Shown here: positions 47,314 through 55,797 of the stretch, piece by piece
Layout of the letters: every line of letters begins with the position of its first letter
How positions within the stretch are numbered: the stretch's first letter is position 1
Notes under the pieces: generated by a model
What the model saw: only the letters and a program-made list of their open reading frames with translations
Databases searched by the model: none
What the model was told of the DNA's origin: nothing
Assembly: GCA_028291515.1 (NCBI GenBank)
Contig: JAQGHU010000040.1
Location: 83,892-147,891 of the forward strand
DNA: 64,000 bases
Source of the DNA: Schlesneria sp.
GTDB taxonomy: Bacteria > Planctomycetota > Planctomycetia > Planctomycetales > Planctomycetaceae
Reading direction: 5' to 3'
Program-made: the position numbers and the translations under genes

Positions 47314-47356
47314 TTGACTCAATCGCAAATATCCGATAATTGAATTATTCGAATTC
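47314..47356 (+). promoter_or_regulatory. Candidate marR promoter with overlapping dyad
   Basis: TTGACT (47314-47319), then GATAAT at 47335-47340 (15-base spacer; TAATTG at 47337 would give 17). Directly after it lies GAATTATTCGAATTC (47342-47356), an inverted repeat with GAATT arms. A near copy of its first 14 bases (12 of 14 identical) occurs ahead of the efflux genes at 47885. This fits autoregulation by MarR. Confidence 0.5.
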
Positions 47357-47382
47357 CGAAGTATCCCGGCGGCCGCGTCTTT

Positions 47383-47856
47383 ATGACTCACTTCTCCAAG
47401 AATGCCCGCGATCTGAACGAGCAGATCCAGGCGATCATTCGCCAACAACGCGTGGTCGACTGCAGCATGGCATCCGATCCGTTGCTCCAACTGAATCGGC
47501 AGGAGTTGTACGTCGTGGAATACTTGGGATCACACGGCCCCTGCATCATGAGCGACTTGGCGAAGTTCCTGCTGGTTGCGGTGAATACCGTCACCAGCAT
47601 CGTGGATGGCATGGAGCGAAAAGAGGTCGTACGACGCGAACGGAGTGAAGTGAACCGCCGGAAGGTTTGGCTGCATTTGACAAAAACGGGTCAGGGCTGC
47701 TTCCAGGAGCATCAGCGACTGCATCTGCAAATGGCTCAGACCTTGTTGTCCGCTCTGAATCCCGATGAACAACAGATCTATCTGGTGTTGATGCGCAAGA
47801 TCGGGCGAGCAGCTCAGCAATATGATTCAGCCGCTGCTGTCCACAAGACGGGTTAG
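47383..47856 (+). CDS. MarR-family transcriptional regulator
   Basis: 157 aa winged helix-turn-helix protein. Recognition part: LNRQELYVVEYLGSHGPCIM, SDLAKFLLVAVNTVTSIVDG (helix-turn-helix), MERKEVVRRERSEVNRRKVW (wing), with dimerisation helices at both ends. Such regulators repress neighbouring efflux or detoxification genes and release DNA on ligand binding. It stands between a divergent nitroreductase and a co-directional RND pump, with candidate operators in both gaps. Ligand unknown. Confidence 0.93.
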   Translation: MTHFSKNARDLNEQIQAIIRQQRVVDCSMASDPLLQLNRQELYVVEYLGSHGPCIMSDLAKFLLVAVNTVTSIVDGMERKEVVRRERSEVNRRKVWLHLTKTGQGCFQEHQRLHLQMAQTLLSALNPDEQQIYLVLMRKIGRAAQQYDSAAAVHKTG

Positions 47857-47862
47857 CTTTAT

Positions 47863-47917
47863 TTGACTGTATAGTTCGAAAATCGAATTGTTCGGATTGA
47901 GCACTGTTCGGATCGAG
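47863..47917 (+). promoter_or_regulatory. Candidate promoter/operator of the RND efflux operon
   Basis: TTGACT at 47863-47868 followed by TTCGA-AAA-TCGAA (inverted repeat, 47875-47887), GAATTGTTCGGATT (47885-47898) and two direct copies of TGTTCGGAT[TC]GAG at 47889-47901 and 47905-47917 (12 of 13 identical, 16-base period). The -10 element is weak (AATTGT). The match to the marR upstream site suggests the same regulator binds both. Confidence 0.5.
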
Positions 47918-47956
47918 AAGATCCGATGGCTCTCACGGCCTGCTTGGAAGATTCCC

Positions 47957-49375
47957 ATGACCCCGCCTGCTGAACCAAATCCAACCTCCCCGCCAACTGC
48001 TGTCACGCCCCCGCCAAATCCTGTTCTCCACAAGACCAGTCGGCTTTCGTCGTTCATCTCGACGATGGCCGTGTGTGGCGTCTTGCTTGGAGCGGCTTGG
48101 TGGCTGATGAGCAGTCAGCATCACAAGGCCGAAGAGCACGCCGGGCGACATAACGCACCATCAGATCCTATTGCCATCACGGTCGAATCAGTGACCCCTC
48201 GTGTCGTTCAGCGGTCCGTCTCGGTGGTCGGCTCGCTGTACGGACAAGAGGAAATCGTCATTCGCCCCAAGGTCGGCGGGCGAGTGGCTGAGATCCTGCA
48301 TGAAACGGGCGACCGTGTTTCCACGGGCGACGTTCTGCTGCGAGTCGAACCAACGGAATACGAACTGGCGGCGGCCGAAGCTCGACGATCTCTCGAATTG
48401 GAACTCACTAAACTCGGATTGAAGCAGCTTCCGGGCGATGATTTCGACCCGGCTCAATTGCCTTCGGCTGTACGAGCACGCGTGGAAGAGCAGAACGCTC
48501 TCAGCCGTCTGAATCGAATGCGCGAACTCAGCAAGCGCCAGGTTTTATCCGGCGAAGAATTGGAAACGGCCGAGACCAACTACACGGTTGCTCGAGCGAA
48601 CTCTCAGCAAATGCGACTCGATGCCCAATCGTTACTGGCAACAGCTCAGCAACGACAGGCGACCTTGAACACTGCCATGCAACGGTTGGGCGAAACCGAG
48701 ATCATCGTCCCAGGCCCCAGTTCGCGACGAGACAAAGCATCTGCCGGTCACCAGGAGTATGTGGTGGCCGACCGTTCCGTGGCAGTCGGTGAGATGCTTT
48801 CCACGACTCCGGGTTCTGATCCAGGTGTATTCAAACTCGTCATTGATCATCCGCTGAAGTTGGTCACCACCCTTCCTGAGCGCCATCGTTCTGAGATTAA
48901 ACTGGGACAGTCCGTCGAATTGCACGTGGAATACTCACCAGGAAAGACATTTGCTGGGAACGTGGCTCGCATCAATCCTGTCGTTGACCGAGCCAGTCGG
49001 ACGTTTGAAGTTGAAATTCTGGTTCCGAATGAAGATCGTCAGTTAAGCCCTGGCAGTTTCGTCCGTGCTACGGTCAGCACCCATGTCGACGAACGTGCAC
49101 CCACCGTTCCCGAGCAAGCATTGGTCAAGATGGCAGGGGTCACAAAAGTCTTCGTCGTCCGGGACGGCATCGTCCATGAAGTTCAAGTAAGACCGCAGGG
49201 AAATGTCACGGTCGCTGGTTCCCGTTACTCGGAATCCTGGGTCGAGATCGACGGAAACTTACCAGCCCAGTCGATGGTTGTGACCAGCGGATTTTCACAA
49301 CTCTCTGACGGTAGCGCCGTCAGAATCCGTCCAGCGAGTGTCGTGGCAGCGCGCGAACAGGAGTCGCATCCGTGA
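47957..49375 (+). CDS. RND efflux periplasmic adaptor (HlyD/MFP family)
   Basis: 472 aa. Cytoplasmic Pro-rich N-terminus (1-40), one membrane anchor (FISTMAVCGVLLGAAWWLM), biotinyl-lipoyl halves (QEEIVIRPKVGGRVAEILHE; GDRVSTGDVLLRVEPTEYEL), a helical hairpin (about 125-240; coiled coil, VEEQNALSRLNRMRELSKRQ), then beta-barrel and membrane-proximal domains (PLKLVTTLPERHRSEIKLGQ). It bridges the inner-membrane pump and an outer-membrane channel. Start at ATG with GGAAGA 6 bases upstream. The long N-terminal cytoplasmic extension is unusual for adaptors. Stop overlaps the pump start codon (GTGA). Confidence 0.92.
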   Translation: MTPPAEPNPTSPPTAVTPPPNPVLHKTSRLSSFISTMAVCGVLLGAAWWLMSSQHHKAEEHAGRHNAPSDPIAITVESVTPRVVQRSVSVVGSLYGQEEIVIRPKVGGRVAEILHETGDRVSTGDVLLRVEPTEYELAAAEARRSLELELTKLGLKQLPGDDFDPAQLPSAVRARVEEQNALSRLNRMRELSKRQVLSGEELETAETNYTVARANSQQMRLDAQSLLATAQQRQATLNTAMQRLGETEIIVPGPSSRRDKASAGHQEYVVADRSVAVGEMLSTTPGSDPGVFKLVIDHPLKLVTTLPERHRSEIKLGQSVELHVEYSPGKTFAGNVARINPVVDRASRTFEVEILVPNEDRQLSPGSFVRATVSTHVDERAPTVPEQALVKMAGVTKVFVVRDGIVHEVQVRPQGNVTVAGSRYSESWVEIDGNLPAQSMVVTSGFSQLSDGSAVRIRPASVVAAREQESHP

Positions 49376-52300
49376 ATATCTCCATGACCATCTGGGACAT
49401 CTGCATTCGCCGTCCGATCTTCACGCTGGTGCTGGTCGGTGCGCCGATCGTGCTGGGGTTGGCGTCGTACGCACGGCTGGGTGTCGAACTGTTTCCCAAC
49501 GTCGACATGCCCTTGGTGACCGTGACCACGACCCTGCGTGGTGCCAGCGTCGAAGAAATGGAAACCAGTGTCACCAAGCCGATCGAAGAAATCGTCAATA
49601 CGGTTTCCGGGATCGATCAGCTTCGATCCACCACGCGCGAGGGACTCAGTCAGGTCATCGTTCAATTCAAATTGAGCAAGAACGGTGATGTTGCCGCGCA
49701 GGAAGTCGATTCCAAAGTGCGCACGATCCTGGGGCGACTGCCAGCGGGAACAGATCCGCCGATCATCGACAAGCTGGCTATCGACGCCGCTCCCGTGGTG
49801 ACCGTCGTCGTCTCAGGCCGTCGCGATTTTCGCGAAGTAACCGAAATCGCCCGCAAACAAATCAAAGAACAGTTGGAGACGATCAGCGGCGTCGGTTCGG
49901 TGGTGATCATTGGCGGACGGCAGCGTGCTATCAATGTCATTCTCAATCCGGACGCTCTCTTCAAATATGATGGTCTCACAGTGGACGACGTTCGGCAGGC
50001 CCTGATCCGGGAGAATCAGGAACAGCCGGGTGGTCGCGTGGATGGCGGCGGATCGGAGCGCGTCCTGCGCACATTGGGTCGTGTCGCACGCGCCGAAGAC
50101 TTCGAAGAAATGATCGTCAGCAACCGCAACGGACAGCCCATCCGCATCCGCGATTTAGGACATGTCGAAGATAGCTACGAAGAGCCACGCGGACTGTCGC
50201 GACTGTGGAATCGGGATCCCGAACATGACAATCGAGATCAACCGGCAGACAATGCGGTCAGCCTCATTATTCAAAAACAGTCAGGCAGTAATACGGTCAC
50301 CGTCGTGGATTCGGTGCGTCGACGACTGCAGGAATTGGGCGAGACACTGCCAAGTGACATTCGCTACGAAGTGATCCGCGATCAGTCACGATTCATTCGC
50401 AATTCGATGGATGAAGTGAAAGTCCATCTCTTGCTGGCCGCGGTCCTGGTCAGCTTGTCGATCCTGCTCTTCTTGCGGGACTGGCGGACAACGATTATCG
50501 CCATGCTATCGATTCCCACGTCGTTGGTGGGGACGTTTGCCTTCATGGACATGATGGGTTTCACGATCAATAATTTCACCATGCTGGGGCTGATTATGGC
50601 CGTTGGCATCGTCGTGGACGATGCCGTCGTGGTGCATGAAAATATATTCCGGCACATGGAAGAGAAGGGGTTGTCCGCCTGGCAGGCCGCCAGTAGCGCG
50701 ACTCGCGAAATTGCCCTGGCAGTGCTCGCAACCACACTCTCACTGATGGTGATCTTCGCACCTGTCGCCTTCATGGGCGGTCAGGTTGGTCGATTCCTGT
50801 CCTGCTTCGGCTGGGTTGTCGGCTTCTCTGTGATGATGAGTATGTTCGTCTCATTCACGCTGACCCCGATGCTCTGCTCGCGATTCCTGAAAGCAGAAGA
50901 AGGATTCTCCAGCAAAGATGGCTTCGTCTGGAAAATGGTCGAAGGGATGTACGTCTGGTCGCTGACGTGGTCCTTGCGGCATCGGTGGCTGACACTGCTG
51001 CTGGCGCTGGGGACTCTCGCTTCGACTCCGTTTCTGATGAATATCGTTGGTAAAGACTTTGTTCCCCAAGATGATCAAAGTGAATTCGAAGTCGCGTTGA
51101 CTCTGCCGGAAGGGTCTAGCCTCGCTCGAGCCGACGAACTGTTCAGCGACATCGAGAGCCGCCTGCGGCGACTCGACGGAATCGCTTACACATTCGTGGT
51201 GATCGGCGATACAACCGGCCGAATTTCGAAGGGGCAAGGCGATGTGACTGTCGGCAATATCTATTGCCGCATGATCGATCTGCAAGAACGCGAGTATTCG
51301 CAGTTCGACATCATGGCGCAGGCCCGCAAGATTCTGCTCGACTTCCCGGACATTCGTGGTGCCGTTCAACCCGTGGCTGCAATCTCAGCGGCAGGGGCCA
51401 GGCAGGTCGATGTCGATCTGAACTTGATCGGCCCCGACATGGAGAAACTGCAGTTCTACGCGACCAAAGTTGCGGACTGGATGAAAGAGCGCGGGGGATT
51501 TGTCGACGTTGATACGAGCTTATCACTCCAAAAGCCGGAACTGAGGATTCGTCCGGACCGCGAGCGAGCCAGTGACCTCGGTGTGTCACTGCAGAGCATT
51601 GCCACCACGACGAATGTGTTGGTTGGCGGTGAGCCCGTGAGCACCTTCAAAGATCAGAACGAGCAATACGACGTTTGGCTGCGTGCAGGACTGCCCGGTC
51701 GATCCGATGCCCAGGCGATTGCCATGCAAGGGATCCCTGCGACTCGCGCTCCTGGGGGAGTCGTCCAGTTAGGGAGTGTCGTGTCATTCGAATATGCAAT
51801 GGGTCCGAATGCCATCGATAGGTTCAGTCGACAGCGTCAGGTCGTCGTCTCGGCGAACCTCTCGGGAATCGACATGAGCGGGGCGATCGATGCCATTACC
51901 GAACATATGAAAACACTCGACATGCCTGCGGAATATCGTTCCGAGTTCATCGGTCGGGCAAAAATGCTAAAGGAATCCAACGCGAACTTCCTGTTTGGGT
52001 TTCTGTTGGCATTCCTGTTCATGTACATGATCCTGGCTGCCCAGTTTGAAAGCCTGATTCATCCGATTTCGATCTTGTCGGCTCTCCCGTTGACGATTCC
52101 CTGTGCCATCTTGTCGCTGATCCTCTTGCGAACAAATCTCGACATCTTCGCGATGCTCGGCCTGTTCATGCTGTTCGGAATCGTGAAGAAGAATGGGATC
52201 TTGCAAGTCGACTACACCAACCAATTGCGCGAGCAAGGAATGCCTCGCGACGAGGCCATTCTGGAAGCAAATCGCACTCGCCTGCGGCCGATCCTGATGA

Positions 52301-52608
52301 CCACTGTAATGCTGGTGGTAGCCATGATCCCGATGGCCATCGGCGAAGGCCCCGGTTCCGGCACTCGCGCCAGCCTCTCCAAAGTCATTCTCGGTGGGCA
52401 GGCTCTTTCCCTGCTGCTAACGCTGTTGATCACACCCGTGGCGTATTCCATGTTCGACGACATGGGAAACGTCTGGGGTTGGATTGGCAGGAAGTTCTCG
52501 AAGTCGGCTTCGGGAGGATCACATCCGGAATTGGCGATAGCCCACGACGTTCGCCCGTCAACGGACCGGGTTCAAGGCGTAGCCTCAAATCCCACTTCTA
52601 AGACATGA
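49372..52608 (+). CDS. RND multidrug efflux transporter, inner-membrane pump (AcrB/MexB superfamily)
   Basis: 1078 aa, usual length for the family. Proton-relay residues are conserved: Asp416-Asp417 in VGIVVDDAVVVHENI (helix 4) and Lys939/Lys940 in FGIVKKNGILQVDY (helix 10). Opening SMTIWDICIRRPIFTLVLVG, the GVGSVVIIGGRQRAI porter-domain signature and the large second periplasmic loop with QDDQSEFEVALTLPEG are all there. GTG start with CAGGAG 8 bases upstream; an ATG 4 codons in (49384) is the alternative. No TolC-type outer-membrane gene follows, so the channel must be encoded elsewhere. C-terminal tail (about 1040-1078) is polar and probably disordered. Confidence 0.95.
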   Translation: MNISMTIWDICIRRPIFTLVLVGAPIVLGLASYARLGVELFPNVDMPLVTVTTTLRGASVEEMETSVTKPIEEIVNTVSGIDQLRSTTREGLSQVIVQFKLSKNGDVAAQEVDSKVRTILGRLPAGTDPPIIDKLAIDAAPVVTVVVSGRRDFREVTEIARKQIKEQLETISGVGSVVIIGGRQRAINVILNPDALFKYDGLTVDDVRQALIRENQEQPGGRVDGGGSERVLRTLGRVARAEDFEEMIVSNRNGQPIRIRDLGHVEDSYEEPRGLSRLWNRDPEHDNRDQPADNAVSLIIQKQSGSNTVTVVDSVRRRLQELGETLPSDIRYEVIRDQSRFIRNSMDEVKVHLLLAAVLVSLSILLFLRDWRTTIIAMLSIPTSLVGTFAFMDMMGFTINNFTMLGLIMAVGIVVDDAVVVHENIFRHMEEKGLSAWQAASSATREIALAVLATTLSLMVIFAPVAFMGGQVGRFLSCFGWVVGFSVMMSMFVSFTLTPMLCSRFLKAEEGFSSKDGFVWKMVEGMYVWSLTWSLRHRWLTLLLALGTLASTPFLMNIVGKDFVPQDDQSEFEVALTLPEGSSLARADELFSDIESRLRRLDGIAYTFVVIGDTTGRISKGQGDVTVGNIYCRMIDLQEREYSQFDIMAQARKILLDFPDIRGAVQPVAAISAAGARQVDVDLNLIGPDMEKLQFYATKVADWMKERGGFVDVDTSLSLQKPELRIRPDRERASDLGVSLQSIATTTNVLVGGEPVSTFKDQNEQYDVWLRAGLPGRSDAQAIAMQGIPATRAPGGVVQLGSVVSFEYAMGPNAIDRFSRQRQVVVSANLSGIDMSGAIDAITEHMKTLDMPAEYRSEFIGRAKMLKESNANFLFGFLLAFLFMYMILAAQFESLIHPISILSALPLTIPCAILSLILLRTNLDIFAMLGLFMLFGIVKKNGILQVDYTNQLREQGMPRDEAILEANRTRLRPILMTTVMLVVAMIPMAIGEGPGSGTRASLSKVILGGQALSLLLTLLITPVAYSMFDDMGNVWGWIGRKFSKSASGGSHPELAIAHDVRPSTDRVQGVASNPTSKT

Positions 52609-52689
52609 AGGCAAACGACGCTGAAATGACGACATGGCCAATCTCGCCAAGACATTGTGTCTTTATGGATGTGGCTATGTTCGTCAGAA

Positions 52690-52716
52690 TGCGGGCGCAT
52701 CAATCATGCACCCGCA
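52690..52716. terminator. Hairpin between convergent RND and DUF1501 genes
   Basis: 11-position stem with one C-A mismatch (52690-52700 with 52706-52716) and 5-base loop. No T tract; function inferred from its place between convergent stops. Confidence 0.45.
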
Positions 52717-52767
52717 CTCTGCGGCAACGCAGTCACAGGTTCTGAAACCACTGAACTGATCAGGCTG

Positions 52768-54231
52768 TCAGGACAAGATCCCTGTTACGGCGTCAGCGCT
52801 AACCATTTCACGTGGCTGATTGAGGTGGTTGTAGACCATTCGCCGAGGGTTCATGCCGACGCTGTGATAAATCGTCGCCAGCAACTCAATCGGATGGACA
52901 GGATTTTCAACAGGGGCGGACGCTGTCTGATCGGATTTGCCCCAGACCAAACCTCGCTTCACCCCCGCTCCCGCGATAACCCCTGTGTAGCAGTAAGGCC
53001 AGTGATCGCGGCCATCGTCGCTGTTACCGTTGCCCGAGGTGCTGACGCCTCGCTTCGGACTGCGTCCAAATTCTCCGATTGCCAGGACCAAGGTGTCTTT
53101 GAGCATGCCGCGGTCGTCCAGATCCGAGATCAATCCGGACAAGCCGGCATCCAGCATCGGCCCCGACTGGTTCTTCATACGACCGGAGAGTCCAACGTGG
53201 ACATCGAATGAATGGTTGTCACTGTTAGCGACCTTCGGCCAGTTGACCTGCACCACCCGGGTACCAGCTTCGATCAATCGTCGAGCCAGCAGGCAGCTTT
53301 GACCGAAAGTGTTGTTGCCATACAACTCGCGTGTTTCCTTCGATTCGGCACTCAGATTAAAGGCTTCGCGAGCCTTACCGGACAGCACTAGCGACAAGGC
53401 CTTACCGTAGTACTCGTCCAAAGCGTACTTGCTGACGGCTTTATCAAGCTCGTTCATGCTGGCATTGACGGTTTCGCGCAACTGGGCTCGTCGAGCCATG
53501 CGATCCTGTGAAACGTCGGCCCGCAACTGCAAGTCGTCGACTCGGATCCGCTCCATCTTGGTCATGTCCATATCATCGCCGGTGGGGTACAGCGTGTACG
53601 GATCGAATGCGCGACCCATGAATCCAGCGGTTCCCCCCTTACCGATGACACCACTCTCCTGCAGAGGCCGTGGCATCATCACATACGGCAGCATCGGCAC
53701 TTCGGGTGGTTTTGCCTTGATGACGTGGCAGCCCCAATTCGGAAAGTCCTTGGGACTTGGCGGCTCCAACTGTCCAGAAGCGCTGACTTTGTCCGCCGTA
53801 TATCCCGTCATCATCTGGTAGATGGCGGCAGTATGATTGAACAGACCATTGGGCGTGTAGCTGACAGCACGCAGCAGCGTGGTCTTATCGATCACTTGAG
53901 CCAGCTTGGGCATCAGCTCTGTAAATTGAACGCCCGGCAGCTTGGTGTCGATCGGCTTGAACACGCTGCGAACGTTGTCGGGAACATCCGCTTTCGGATC
54001 CCACAAATCGAGATGGCTGGGGCCACCCTGCAAGTAAACCAGGATGACATGCTTGGCTTTGCCGAACCCCGCCCCGCCGTAGCGTTCATCTTCGACCGCT
54101 TGAACTTTGTCGTTGCGAAGAAGATTCGGCAGTGAAAGTCCTGCGAGGGACGCTCCACCGACTTGCAGCAATGCTCGACGACTGAATCCGTCGCACGTGT
54201 CTTTACCGTAACGGCCAGGAATCACCAGCAT
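52768..54231 (-). CDS. DUF1501 protein with Tat-like signal
   Basis: 487 aa. N-terminus [20 protein letters not shown] is a twin-arginine-type signal. DUF1501 hallmarks follow: [113 protein letters not shown] and [15 protein letters not shown]. The fold is related to alkaline phosphatase/sulfatase. GGAGA lies 8 bases upstream of the ATG. In planctomycetes DUF1501 is normally adjacent to a DUF1549/DUF1553 cytochrome gene; none is here, so this copy is an orphan. Confidence 0.93.
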   Translation of the reverse strand: MLVIPGRYGKDTCDGFSRRALLQVGGASLAGLSLPNLLRNDKVQAVEDERYGGAGFGKAKHVILVYLQGGPSHLDLWDPKADVPDNVRSVFKPIDTKLPGVQFTELMPKLAQVIDKTTLLRAVSYTPNGLFNHTAAIYQMMTGYTADKVSASGQLEPPSPKDFPNWGCHVIKAKPPEVPMLPYVMMPRPLQESGVIGKGGTAGFMGRAFDPYTLYPTGDDMDMTKMERIRVDDLQLRADVSQDRMARRAQLRETVNASMNELDKAVSKYALDEYYGKALSLVLSGKAREAFNLSAESKETRELYGNNTFGQSCLLARRLIEAGTRVVQVNWPKVANSDNHSFDVHVGLSGRMKNQSGPMLDAGLSGLISDLDDRGMLKDTLVLAIGEFGRSPKRGVSTSGNGNSDDGRDHWPYCYTGVIAGAGVKRGLVWGKSDQTASAPVENPVHPIELLATIYHSVGMNPRRMVYNHLNQPREMVSADAVTGILS

Positions 54232-54629
54232 TGATTGGTCTCCATCTGCGATTCAAGGAAGCGGAGAGTGCAGCAAGGCACCCCAATTTCTCGTGAGATC
54301 ATCAAATAGATCGGCTACGGCTGATCTATTCATTGGACTATACCGGTGTTCCGGCAACAATGTCAATCAGTTGATGCCTCAGTCACAGCAATGAAACGAC
54401 CGCAACCACATCGACAGCAATGCCTTGTGGTCTATTGATTGGATTCTAATCGCCTCAAATCAACATCCGTTGAACGCCTCTCTTGCCCCACCAATTCGTC
54501 CTTGGAACACGCTTTTTGAGGAAGTTGGTCGCGACACCAGACGGACGATGGGGGATTGAACCTGCCAGCGGAGAGGCATAACATCGCCGTTGGTGACACT
54601 CAGATCAACATTCAGGACGAGACTGCAGG
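54232..54629. other. Divergent upstream region with a short inverted repeat
   Basis: Nearly 400 bases between the DUF1501 gene and the nucleoside-hydrolase-like gene. It contains AATAGATC (54305-54312) and its complement GATCTATT (54323-54330) around a 10-base centre. No gene; promoter boxes not resolved. Confidence 0.45.
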
Positions 54630-55601
54630 ATGCCGCAAAAACTGATTATTGATGCTGATCCGGGAATCGGTGACTCGCTTGCCATCGCGCTGGCACTGGC
54701 TGATCCCGAACTGGACCTGATCGCCCTGACTGCTGTAGGGGGCTGCGTATCCCCGACGCAGGGCGGCCGCAACATGCATGCGATCGTCGAAATGCTTGAT
54801 CCACCAAAGTGGCCGCGAATCGGGGTCGGCCACGCAGGTCGGCTTTCCCGTGACGCCGAAGAGAGTCAACTCGTCCCGGAATGGCAGCAGTTGCATCGCA
54901 ATCTGAACGGACCGGAAGGCATGGGCGAGTGGCGTCCGACTGCGGCCGATCTGCATCATACTAAAGACGCCGTGAAGTTGATGATTGAGTTGTCGCGGCA
55001 ATATCCGAATGAAATCGTGCTCCTCACCTTGGGACCACTGACAAACCTCGAACTCGCCTGCGATCTCGATGCCGAATTCCTGTCACGCCTGAAGGGAATT
55101 GTCTGTTTGGGTGGGGCCATCTTGACGCCTGGCGATGTAACTCCCGCAGCGGAATTTAACGTCTTTTGTGATCCAACGGCCGCACGAATCGTGCTTCGCT
55201 ATCCGGCTACGAAGACGCTGGTACCGCTGGACGCCAGCCAAAGAGCCGTATTGACGTTTGAGCAATACGATCGTCTTGGGCTGTCGGAAACAACGGCCCA
55301 CGGGCGCATGCTACAACAACTCATGCCGTTCGCCTTGCGAGCCCACCATCAGCATCTGGGAGTCGAAGGGATGCGACTGGCCGAAGTGACCGCGTTGGCT
55401 TCGATTGCCAGGCCCGCTCAGTTCCAACGGACAACAATGTCGGTCGATGTGGAGATCGAAGGCGAACTGACTCGGGGGATGACGGTGTTCGATCGTCGAT
55501 CCAATCCGGCCTGGCGAAAAAATATCGATGTCCTCAGTGATGTCGATGCTCAAGGCGTCCTCGATTACCTTGCCGAAATGCTCGGTAGCGAAGGAAAGTA
55601 G
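54630..55601 (+). CDS. Inosine-uridine nucleoside hydrolase-like protein with altered active site
   Basis: 323 aa. The fold is clear: DADPGIGDSLA (8-18), LLTLGPLTNLE (131-141), AAEFNVFCDPTAA (173-185), TRGMTVFDRR (281-290). Compared with the DTDPGxDD consensus, the residue equal to Asp14 is Gly14, while Asp10 and Asp15 are kept. Where the family has the HD(P)LA motif (catalytic His and a calcium-ligand Asp), this protein has A251-E252 in LAEVTALA. So one calcium ligand is conservatively changed and the leaving-group-activating His is lost. It may act on another ribosyl compound or have low activity. No signal peptide. Confidence 0.85.
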   Translation: MPQKLIIDADPGIGDSLAIALALADPELDLIALTAVGGCVSPTQGGRNMHAIVEMLDPPKWPRIGVGHAGRLSRDAEESQLVPEWQQLHRNLNGPEGMGEWRPTAADLHHTKDAVKLMIELSRQYPNEIVLLTLGPLTNLELACDLDAEFLSRLKGIVCLGGAILTPGDVTPAAEFNVFCDPTAARIVLRYPATKTLVPLDASQRAVLTFEQYDRLGLSETTAHGRMLQQLMPFALRAHHQHLGVEGMRLAEVTALASIARPAQFQRTTMSVDVEIEGELTRGMTVFDRRSNPAWRKNIDVLSDVDAQGVLDYLAEMLGSEGK

Positions 55602-55797
55602 CCGCCGAGATTCTCAATCCGCTGGCTTCGCAAGATTCTTGTTCAGCAGGTCTGGCACAGATCGCGCTTACATCGCGGCCAATTCGGTGCCATAATATCA
55701 GCATCTGCTTTCATATCTTGCCGGTGGAGTGCCGTCGGAGCTTCCCACCGGAATTCGTAAGCCATTTCCGGCCAATCACATCTGCAGGAAATCCAAT

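Noticed and set aside
46450..52608. Resistance island or mobile element around the RND pump
   Set aside because: No integrase, transposase, flanking repeat or composition shift; MarR-RND loci are common chromosomal genes.
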